A stretch of DNA of 5,716 bases, taken from NCBI GenBank assembly GCA_900752445.1, contig CAADVN010000076.1, positions 1 to 5,716 on the forward strand, written 5' to 3'. The notes beneath the pieces are model-generated. The model searched no databases and was not told the DNA's origin. It was given only the letters and a program-made list of their open reading frames with translations. Shown in pieces: positions 1 to 5,716 of the stretch. The position numbers were made by a program, and so were the translations under genes. The stretch is from an uncultured Oscillospiraceae bacterium (GTDB lineage Bacteria > Bacillota > Clostridia > Oscillospirales > Oscillospiraceae). Numbering within the stretch: the first letter of the stretch is position 1; each line of letters opens with the position of its first letter.

Positions 1-2421
1 ATCGTCAGCGCGAAGGTCCTGCTCGAGCAGAACCCGAACCCCACCCGCGCGGAGGTCCGCGACTGGTTCAACAAGAACCGCAACCTCTGCCGCTGCACCG
101 GCTACAAGACCCTCATCAACGGCACGATGGCCGCCGCCGCGGTCATGCGCGGCGAGATGAGCAAGGAGGACCTGCTCTTCAAGCCCACGGAGAACGTCAT
201 CACCGGCACGACCTACGCCCGTCCCTCCGCCGCGATGAAGGTCACCGGCACCTGGGACTTCGGCGCGGACCAGGCCCTGACCATGCCGGAGAGCACCCTG
301 CGCCTGGCGCTCGTCCAGGCTGAGGACTCCCACGCCAATATCAAGAGCGTAGACACCTCCGAGGCTGAAAAGATGCCCGGCGTGTTCAAGGTCATCACCG
401 CGAAGGACGTCCCCGGCAAGAACCGCATAAACGGCCTTGTCATGCTCCCGCTCAACAACAAGTGCGACGGCTGGGACCGCCCCATCCTCTGCGATGAAAA
501 GGTCTTTCAGTACGGCGACGCCATCGCCATAGTCGCGGCGGACACCGAGGGCCACGCCCGCGAGGCCGCCAAGGCCGTCAAGGCCGACCTCGAGGTCCTG
601 CCCGCCTACATGAGCGTGCCCGAGGCCCTGGCCCCCGACGCCATCGAGATCCACCCCGGTACCCCCAACGCCTATTACGAGACCAACTGCATCAAGGGCC
701 CCGACTTCGACTTCGACTCCGCGCCGAACGTCATCGAGGTCGAGAGCTACTGCTCGAGGCAGCCGCACCTGTACCTCGAGCCGGACAACGGCTACGCCTA
801 CATAGACGAGGACGGCATGCTGACCGTCCACTCCAAGAGCATCGGCATCCACCTGCACATGCCCATGATAGCCGACGGCATCGGCGTGACGATGGATAAG
901 CTCCGCCTCGTGCAGAACCACGCGGGCGGCACCTTCGGCTACAAGTTCTCGCCCACGAACGAGGCCATCCTCGGCGTTGCGGCGCTGGTGTGCCAGAAGC
1001 CGGTCTCGCTGAACTTCACGATGTACCAGTCCATCACCTACACCGGCAAGCGCAGCCCGGGCTTCATGCACATCAAGCTCGCCGCGGACAACGACGGCAA
1101 GGTGCTGGCGCTCTGGGGCGACAACTACATCGACCACGGCCCGTACTCCGAGTTCGGCGACCTGCTGACCCACCGTCTGAGCCAGTTCGTCGGCGCGGGC
1201 TTCGACATCCCGACCATCAGGAACAAGAGCACGACGGTGTTCACAAACCACGCCTGGGGCAGCGCCTTCCGCGCCTACGGCTCGCCGCAGTCCTTCATGG
1301 GCAGCGACATCGCCATGGACATCATGGCCGCGAAGCTCGGTATGGACCCCTTTGAGTTCAGGGCGAAGAACTGCTACAAGGAGGCCGACGACTCCAGGAC
1401 GCCGAACGGCTGCAAGCCGGACGTCTACTGCGAGGAGGACCTCTTCAACCTCGCGCGGCCCTACTACGAGGCGGCGAAGAAGCGCGTCGCTGAGAAGAAC
1501 GCCGCGTCCGACGGCAAGGTGAAGTACGGCGTCGGCGTGTCCCTGGGCGTCTACGGCTGCGGCCTTGACAACTCGGACGCCTCCGAGTGCTGGGCGGACC
1601 TCAATCCGGACGGCACGGTGACGCTGCGCAACTCCTGGGAGGACCACGGCCAGGGCGCCGACATCGCGACGCTGACCGCCGGCCACGAGACCCTGCGTCA
1701 GGCGGGCTTCACGCCGGAGATGATAAAGCTCGAGCTGTGCGACACGAAGCTCACGCCGAACTCCGGCCCTGCGGGCGGCAGCCGCTCCACGGTCATGACC
1801 GGCTCCGCCACGCGCGTCGCCTGCGAGAACCTGCTCAAGGCCATGAGGAAGGAAGACGGCACCTACAGGACCTATGAGGAGATGAAGGCCGAGGGCATCG
1901 ATACCCACGCCGTGGGCGTCTACACCTACACCGCCTCCGTTGCGCTCGATCAGGCCACCAGCCAGGGCGAGCCCTTCCCGACCTACATGTACACGATCTT
2001 CCTGCCCGAGGTCGCGGTCAACACCGAGACCGGCAAGGTCAAGGTCGAGAAGTTCACGGCGGTAGCGGACGTCGGCACCATCCTGAATAAGCTGGCCGTT
2101 GACGGCAACTTCTACGGCGGCCTGGTCCAGGGCATCGGCCTTGCGCTGACCGAGGACTTCGAGGACCTCAAGAAGCACACGAGCCTCATGAAGTGCGGCA
2201 TCCCGTACCCGAACGACGCTCCGGACGACATCGAGGTCATCTATCAGGAGAACCACCCGCGTCCGAACGGCCCGTACGGCGCCTCCGGCTGCGGCGAGGC
2301 CCCGCTGGATGCACCGCACCCGGCCATCCTGAACGCCATCTTCAATGCCACCGGCGCGAGAATAACCCGCGTCCCGGCCCTGCCCGAGGTAGTGCTCGAG
2401 GCTCTGGCGAAGGTGAAATAA
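1..2421 (+). CDS. mop: Mop-type molybdopterin aldehyde oxidoreductase (xanthine oxidase family), 5'-truncated by window
   Basis: The protein is the large molybdenum hydroxylase that oxidises aldehydes to carboxylic acids at a molybdopterin centre and passes electrons through two [2Fe-2S] clusters. The frame is open from base 1. Residues 1-35 carry the end of the second [2Fe-2S] domain with NLCRCTGY (Cys30, Cys32), so the true start lies upstream and the ATG at 127 is internal. From memory, the sequence aligns almost throughout with the 907-residue Desulfovibrio gigas Mop; roughly 107 N-terminal residues (first [2Fe-2S] domain and the start of the second) are missing. Cofactor and active-site motifs visible: GGTFGYKFS at 309-317, AFRAYGSPQ at 422-430, EDHGQGAD at 547-554, GPAGGSR at 589-595, and GASGCGE with the expected catalytic Glu at 766. 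The substrate-funnel stretch HGPYSEFGDLL is also kept, favouring aldehyde rather than purine substrates. It is probably cytoplasmic. Lysine is AAG almost everywhere, suggesting high expression. The family assignment is very secure; the physiological substrate is unknown. Confidence 0.95.
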   Translation: MVSAKVLLEQNPNPTRAEVRDWFNKNRNLCRCTGYKTLINGTMAAAAVMRGEMSKEDLLFKPTENVITGTTYARPSAAMKVTGTWDFGADQALTMPESTLRLALVQAEDSHANIKSVDTSEAEKMPGVFKVITAKDVPGKNRINGLVMLPLNNKCDGWDRPILCDEKVFQYGDAIAIVAADTEGHAREAAKAVKADLEVLPAYMSVPEALAPDAIEIHPGTPNAYYETNCIKGPDFDFDSAPNVIEVESYCSRQPHLYLEPDNGYAYIDEDGMLTVHSKSIGIHLHMPMIADGIGVTMDKLRLVQNHAGGTFGYKFSPTNEAILGVAALVCQKPVSLNFTMYQSITYTGKRSPGFMHIKLAADNDGKVLALWGDNYIDHGPYSEFGDLLTHRLSQFVGAGFDIPTIRNKSTTVFTNHAWGSAFRAYGSPQSFMGSDIAMDIMAAKLGMDPFEFRAKNCYKEADDSRTPNGCKPDVYCEEDLFNLARPYYEAAKKRVAEKNAASDGKVKYGVGVSLGVYGCGLDNSDASECWADLNPDGTVTLRNSWEDHGQGADIATLTAGHETLRQAGFTPEMIKLELCDTKLTPNSGPAGGSRSTVMTGSATRVACENLLKAMRKEDGTYRTYEEMKAEGIDTHAVGVYTYTASVALDQATSQGEPFPTYMYTIFLPEVAVNTETGKVKVEKFTAVADVGTILNKLAVDGNFYGGLVQGIGLALTEDFEDLKKHTSLMKCGIPYPNDAPDDIEVIYQENHPRPNGPYGASGCGEAPLDAPHPAILNAIFNATGARITRVPALPEVVLEALAKVK

Positions 2422-2450
2422 GAGGCTTTTATAAAAAGAATAACCATGGT

Positions 2451-2482
2451 AAAATGGGGGAGGCGGAGGCCTTCCCCATTTT
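2451..2482 (+). terminator. Strong intergenic hairpin, likely terminator or mRNA processing stem after the Mop gene
   Basis: The arms AAAATGGGG (2451-2459) and CCCCATTTT (2474-2482) are perfect inverted repeats. The pairing continues inward through one G-T, one A-T and three G-C pairs to a GGAG tetraloop, giving a 14-bp stem. It starts 30 bases after the Mop stop codon. The A-run on the 5' arm and T-run on the 3' arm give the form of an intrinsic terminator usable on either strand, but only four T residues follow the GC-rich part before a G, so termination on the + strand may be partial. The stem ends about 10 bases before the ribosome binding site of the lipoprotein gene. It could therefore also be a stabilising or cleavage hairpin between cistrons. 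Confidence 0.7.
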
Positions 2483-2491
2483 GTCTCGGAC

Positions 2492-2497
2492 AGGAGG
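2492..2497 (+). promoter_or_regulatory. Ribosome binding site of the lipoprotein gene
   Basis: AGGAGG lies 9 bases before the ATG at 2507 and fixes that start over the in-frame ATG at 2516 (Met4). An out-of-frame ATG at 2502 reads only ATG-ACA-TGA and overlaps the real start, so it is unlikely to be used. Confidence 0.8.
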
Positions 2498-2506
2498 CGG
2501 AATGAC

Positions 2507-4369
2507 ATGAAACGCATGATCCCGCTCGTCCTCGCGCTCGTGCTGCTTGCGGGCTGCGCGGCTGTGGACGCGCCGTCCGTCTCCGCGCCCGCTCCGGAGA
2601 TCGAGGTCACGCCGACGCCGGCGCCCACGCCTGAGCCGACGCCGGCCCCGGAGCCGACACAGGAGCCGGCACAGGAGCCGGAGAAGCCGGAATATGACCC
2701 CGACCACTGGAAAGACCCCGTCGCCGGGCCCGCTGAGGGCGGCTACGAGTTCGTGAGCGAGGAGCTGGGCTTCCGCTTCACCGTGCCGGAGGAGATGTCG
2801 GGCAGGGTCGGAGTGGTGCCGGGCATAAACGGCTTTGAGGCCGGCGGCGAGAGCTTTACGCTCTACTACTACCCCGAGGACGGCAGCGCCGCGCATTTCC
2901 TCAGCTCCATCGCCGCTGTCTCGCCGCGCAGCGCCTTCTTCGACGCGGACAACTGGTACCAGGGCACCGGGGCCAGCCTTACCATCATCGCCGCGGGCGA
3001 GACGGCCCTGTACTTCAAGCTGGGCCAGATCGGCGACACGGACATCAGCGCGGACGACCCGGACTGGGACGACTATACCGAGGTGTCGAAGCTGCTGGCC
3101 GACGCGCTGGACGAGGGCTTCACGGTGGACTCGCCCTCCTGCGTGCCCGCGCTGGACTCGGGCAGGATGCGGGATGCGGCGCTTGAGCTAGAGACGCGCG
3201 GCGGTGCGGAAATGACCCGCGCAGAGCTCGCCCTTCTGGCGTTCGATATGCTCGAGGCGGACAACAAGGGCGAGGGATACACGCTCGGCTATGCGGACGT
3301 GGACGCGGAGTCCGAGGCCGCGCAGGCCATCGCGTATCTTGCGAGCTATGGCCTGGTCTCCGGCTGCGACGGGGACGAATACCGGCCCGGCGAGGCCGCC
3401 ACGAGGGCGGAATTTGCCGAGCTTTTGAGCAAGCTGCTCTTTGAGCCGAGCCCCTTGAGCTGCGGCGAGCCGCTTGTCGAGCCGGACGAACACCCGGCGT
3501 ACAGATATTTGAACTACGCCTGGACGTGCGGCTGGCTGACGGCGGACGAGGACGGCAGTCTCCGGCCGGACGAGCCTATAACGGACGCCGAGGCGGCCTG
3601 GGCGCTGCGCGCGGCGCGGCTGCAGCAGCTGCACGGAGAGGAGATATTGCCAGACCCGGGCTTTGAGGTCACGAGCTATTGGCTCTCGGAGAGCTTCGGC
3701 GAGGGCGGGCAGGCGCTCGTGCTCTGCGGCGAGGGCGGCGTCTTCTGCGCCTGGACTTGCCTGGAGTATACGGATGGCTGCGTGAGGACGCTGCCGATGG
3801 CCGCAGGCTCACAGTTCAGCCCCGAGGGCGATACCGCGAGGCTCGACCTGGGCTATGTCACCCTGAACCTGCACCGGGTGCGCTGGAACGAGGCCGTCAA
3901 TGCGCTGCGCGGCATGCCCGTCATGCCCGGCGAGGTGAAGCTGCCCGTGGCGGCGCAGACCAGCCGGGAAAACGCCCTGCGCGTTCTGGGCGAGCCTCTC
4001 GGCGTCAGCGAGCAGAGCGGGCTCGAGCGCTGGGACTACGGCACGACGGTGGTTAAATTCGAGGCGGACGGCGACGCGCTCCGGCTCGTATCCGTGGACA
4101 GCAGCGACGCGCGCTTCGCGCCGAACCTGCGCGGGGTCTGCCTGGGCAGCCCGTATACGGACATCACCGGCTCGACGCCGGGACGCGGCTCCTCGCAGGA
4201 GGGGCTCTGGTACAAGTACGGCGGCGAGGACGGCGCGAGAGAGGAGGTCTGCCTCGGCGAGGGGACCGAAAACTACGTCCTCATCGACGACGGCTGCGGC
4301 GGATCGCTGCGCTTTTACGTCGGAGACGGCGGATATACCATCACCCACGTCGTCTACGAGGCGCGCTGA
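2507..4369 (+). CDS. Exported lipoprotein with Pro-rich linker and SLH repeats, function unknown
   Basis: This is a complete 620-residue gene that I cannot assign to a named protein. Residues 1-17 are a short lipoprotein signal: basic KR start, hydrophobic core, and lipobox LAGC with Cys17 as the lipidation site. Residues 18-71 are a Pro/Thr/Glu-rich linker. Residues about 76-215 form a globular domain with LGFRFTVPEEMSG near its start, reminiscent of PsbP/DcrB-like domains seen beside SLH repeats in clostridia (weak resemblance). Residues about 225-372 hold SLH-like repeats: MTRAELALL at 236, then YADVD at 262 to SGCDGDEYRP and TRAEFAELL at 299, then a diverged repeat ending RPDEPITDAEAAWAL. 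SLH repeats bind pyruvylated wall polymer. The C-terminal part (about 380-620) is beta-rich, with two stretches resembling small BamE/SmpA-like modules (about 485-535 and 540-620). There are 11 cysteines besides Cys17, unusual for an exported Gram-positive protein. The stop is 14 bases before the Fe-S gene, implying co-transcription. Confidence 0.9.
   Translation: MKRMIPLVLALVLLAGCAAVDAPSVSAPAPEIEVTPTPAPTPEPTPAPEPTQEPAQEPEKPEYDPDHWKDPVAGPAEGGYEFVSEELGFRFTVPEEMSGRVGVVPGINGFEAGGESFTLYYYPEDGSAAHFLSSIAAVSPRSAFFDADNWYQGTGASLTIIAAGETALYFKLGQIGDTDISADDPDWDDYTEVSKLLADALDEGFTVDSPSCVPALDSGRMRDAALELETRGGAEMTRAELALLAFDMLEADNKGEGYTLGYADVDAESEAAQAIAYLASYGLVSGCDGDEYRPGEAATRAEFAELLSKLLFEPSPLSCGEPLVEPDEHPAYRYLNYAWTCGWLTADEDGSLRPDEPITDAEAAWALRAARLQQLHGEEILPDPGFEVTSYWLSESFGEGGQALVLCGEGGVFCAWTCLEYTDGCVRTLPMAAGSQFSPEGDTARLDLGYVTLNLHRVRWNEAVNALRGMPVMPGEVKLPVAAQTSRENALRVLGEPLGVSEQSGLERWDYGTTVVKFEADGDALRLVSVDSSDARFAPNLRGVCLGSPYTDITGSTPGRGSSQEGLWYKYGGEDGAREEVCLGEGTENYVLIDDGCGGSLRFYVGDGGYTITHVVYEAR
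2609..2689 (+). repeat. Low-complexity Thr/Pro/Ala/Glu linker repeat inside the lipoprotein gene
   Basis: Residues 35-61 of the lipoprotein consist of degenerate TP, AP, EP and QEP units, coded by imperfect repeats of ACGCC, GAGCCG and ACAGGAGCCG. Such linkers usually act as extended wall-spanning spacers between the membrane-anchored Cys and the folded domains. The near-identical DNA units make the length prone to change by slippage between strains. Confidence 0.75.
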
Positions 4370-4370
4370 G

Positions 4371-4377
4371 AAGGAGG
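4371..4377 (+). promoter_or_regulatory. Ribosome binding site of the Fe-S oxidoreductase gene
   Basis: AAGGAGG lies 6 bases before the ATG at 4384 and begins 2 bases after the lipoprotein stop codon TGA (4367-4369). There is no room for a promoter or terminator between the two genes, which supports one transcript for both. Confidence 0.85.
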
Positions 4378-4383
4378 GCGCAT

Positions 4384-5716
4384 ATGGACTTTACCGAACG
4401 TTCGACAAGGGTTTACCGCACGAAGCAGCTCTATACGAAGGAGGAGCTGGCGCAGCGCGAATCGCTCTGCGTGCATGAGCAGCCGGCCTTCTGCGCCGCG
4501 TCCTGCCCGCTGCGGCTGGACGCGAGGGAGCTTTTGGGCCACGCGGCGAAGGGCGAGCTGGCCCAGGCCCGGGCCATGCTCGAGCGGGCGACGCCCTTTC
4601 CCGGCATCCTGGCCGCGGGCTGCGAGGCGCCATGTAAGGCCGCGTGCAGGCTAAGTGAGGTGCCGGGCGCGCAGGCCGTGGACATCCCGGCCATAGAGCG
4701 CGCCGCCATGCGGCACGGGGCCGCGCGGACGGGCAAGGGCCTTCTGAAGTTCAAGAAGAAAAAGACCGCCGCCGTCTTCGGCGCGGAGCTCTTCACGCTC
4801 GTCGTCGCGGGCGAGCTCGCGGGCAAGAGCTACCCCACAAGTTTCTGCGTAGCCGAGGGCTCTGCGGAGGAGCTCATGGACGCCTGCGCGCCGTTTTTGT
4901 CCCCTGAGGACAGGGCCGCGGAGATAAAAAGGCTCGAGGCCATGGACATCGAGCTCAAATTCGGCACGGAGCTCACGCCGGAGCTCGTGCGCGGCGCGGG
5001 CGCGGACATAGTCTGCGTCTCGCAGGCCGTGCTGGCGCAGCTCGACGGGCCAAAAGCGCCAGACCCGGTCACGCTCTGGTGCGCGGAGCAGGGCGTGCTG
5101 GCCCGCACCGGCGAGGAAGGCGGCGTCATCGGCGCTTTTTACGACGCGAGAAGGGCGGGAGTCTCGGCGGACAGGCTGGCGCAGGGCATGTCGCCGGACA
5201 CGATGCGCGGCGAGGAGGGCCCCGTCGAGAGCCGGCTGTACACGGACCTCTCCGAGGCGAAGCCGGGCGAGAGCCTGCCCGAGGGCGAGGGCTACACGCC
5301 CGAAGGGGCCGAGGCCGAGGCGAAGCGCTGCATACAGTGCCGCTGCGAGGAATGCGTCAAGGGCTGCGCCTGGCTGCGGCATTACGACAAGTTCCCGAGG
5401 ATAATGACGCGGGAAATTTACAACAACGTCGGCATCATCATGGGCGACCACATGATGAACGGGGCGATAAACTCCTGCGCCCTCTGCGGCCAGTGTACGG
5501 TGACCTGCCCAAACGGCTACGACATGGCCGAGATCTGCCTCTCCGCGCGGCGGAACATGGTCGCCACGGGCAAGATGAGCCTTGCCGTGCACGAGTTTGC
5601 GCTCTACGACCAGCTCTTTTCAAACGGCGAGGCCTTCCTCTGCCGCGCGGAGCCGGGATATGAGAGCTGCAAATACGTGTTCTTCCCCGGCTGTCAGGCG
5701 GGCGCCGTCGCGCCGG
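4384..5716 (+). CDS. Multi-cluster Fe-S oxidoreductase: GltD-like N-terminus, ferredoxin module and CCG domain (3' end outside window)
   Basis: The frame runs from ATG 4384 to the window end without a stop (444 complete codons). Residues about 20-110 match the N-terminal Fe-S domain of GltD/dihydropyrimidine dehydrogenase (Fer4_20): Cys29, Cys37 and Cys41 followed by CP-L, then the CEAPCKAAC motif (Cys80, 84, 88) and DIPAIERAA, the counterpart of the GltD VTIKNIE segment. Residues about 117-300 sit where GltD carries FAD and NAD(P)H domains, but the region is only about 180 residues long and begins TAAVFGAELF, without a GxGxxG motif. Residues 316-375 hold two [4Fe-4S] sites: Cys316, 319, 321, 324, 328 and the classical C-x2-C-x2-C-x3-CP (Cys365, 368, 371, 375). 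FFPGC at 433-437 opens a CCG domain as in HdrB, GlpC and LutA. No signal peptide is visible, so it is probably cytoplasmic. An electron-transfer role is well supported. Partnership with the upstream Mop enzyme is inferred from position and is not proven. Confidence 0.9.
   Translation, partial: MDFTERSTRVYRTKQLYTKEELAQRESLCVHEQPAFCAASCPLRLDARELLGHAAKGELAQARAMLERATPFPGILAAGCEAPCKAACRLSEVPGAQAVDIPAIERAAMRHGAARTGKGLLKFKKKKTAAVFGAELFTLVVAGELAGKSYPTSFCVAEGSAEELMDACAPFLSPEDRAAEIKRLEAMDIELKFGTELTPELVRGAGADIVCVSQAVLAQLDGPKAPDPVTLWCAEQGVLARTGEEGGVIGAFYDARRAGVSADRLAQGMSPDTMRGEEGPVESRLYTDLSEAKPGESLPEGEGYTPEGAEAEAKRCIQCRCEECVKGCAWLRHYDKFPRIMTREIYNNVGIIMGDHMMNGAINSCALCGQCTVTCPNGYDMAEICLSARRNMVATGKMSLAVHEFALYDQLFSNGEAFLCRAEPGYESCKYVFFPGCQAGAVAP

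Noticed and set aside
127..129. ATG at 127 as the start of the oxidoreductase
   Set aside because: The same frame continues to base 1 with the conserved [2Fe-2S] motif CRCTGY just upstream, so this Met is internal.
2427..2455. AT-rich stretch with TATAAA (2430) and TAAAAT (2450) as a promoter for the lipoprotein gene
   Set aside because: No matching -35 element at the right distance is visible. With TAAAAT as -10, transcription would begin inside the hairpin.
2482..2492. TGTC-TCG-GACA small inverted repeat as an operator or second hairpin
   Set aside because: Only four base pairs, likely chance, though it touches the ribosome binding site.
2446..2505. Possible 19-codon leader peptide (MVKWGRRRP...) ending one base before the lipoprotein start
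   Set aside because: It has no Shine-Dalgarno sequence, runs through the hairpin, and its residues suggest no known attenuation system. Chance is the simpler reading.
3809..4348. An open frame of 179 codons on the - strand
   Set aside because: It is antisense to the lipoprotein gene, low in complexity and has no recognisable domain. It arises from high GC content, which removes stop codons.
4750..4764. A-rich run (AAGAAGAAAAAG) as a programmed frameshift site
   Set aside because: The 0 frame continues with conserved Fe-S motifs and no stimulating structure or nearby stop is evident. It codes for a basic KFKKKK stretch.
4651..5592. A long open frame of 313 codons on the - strand
   Set aside because: It lies wholly antisense to the Fe-S gene, whose cysteine motifs are unmistakable. 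Its product is Arg/Ala/Leu-rich without recognisable motifs, as expected from GC-rich antisense frames.
5079..5663. An open frame of 194 codons on the + strand in another phase
   Set aside because: It is a Gly/Arg-rich shadow of the Fe-S gene with no motif of its own and no ribosome binding site noted.

Overview
The window is GC-rich coding DNA with all genes on the + strand: two genes cut by the window edges and one complete gene between them. The most likely source is a high-GC anaerobic member of the Bacillota (Clostridia, Oscillospiraceae-like gut bacterium). This rests on a lipoprotein with a Thr/Pro/Glu-rich linker and SLH repeats (Gram-positive wall style), strong AGGAGG ribosome binding sites, and oxygen-sensitive Fe-S and molybdenum enzymes. 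The taxonomy is an inference, since no rRNA or other marker gene is present.

Layout. (1) Positions 1-2421 hold the 3' part (806 codons) of a Mop-type molybdopterin aldehyde oxidoreductase of the xanthine oxidase family. The frame is open from base 1 and includes the end of the second [2Fe-2S] domain, so the ATG at 127 is internal and not the start. (2) Positions 2422-2506 are a short, locally AT-rich spacer with a strong 14-bp hairpin (terminator or processing structure) and the ribosome binding site of the next gene. (3) Positions 2507-4369 encode a 620-residue exported lipoprotein: lipobox, Pro-rich linker, an unrecognised globular domain, about three SLH repeats, and a C-terminal region that looks like two small beta-rich modules. 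(4) Positions 4384-5716 hold the 5' part (444 codons) of a multi-cluster Fe-S protein. It has a GltD-like N-terminal Fe-S domain, a shortened and apparently decayed flavin/Rossmann region, a two-cluster ferredoxin module, and the beginning of a CCG (HdrB/GlpC-like) domain. This gene has no stop before the window end.

How they may work together. The Mop-type enzyme oxidises an aldehyde (or related substrate) and passes electrons through its two [2Fe-2S] clusters. The Fe-S/CCG protein downstream is a plausible electron acceptor or relay for it. The lipoprotein sits 14 bases before the Fe-S gene and is probably co-transcribed with it, but its sequence gives no direct link to redox chemistry. No transposon, CRISPR array, tRNA, rRNA or riboswitch was recognised. 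The least ordinary parts are the architecture of the Fe-S protein and the placing of a wall-anchored lipoprotein between two redox genes.
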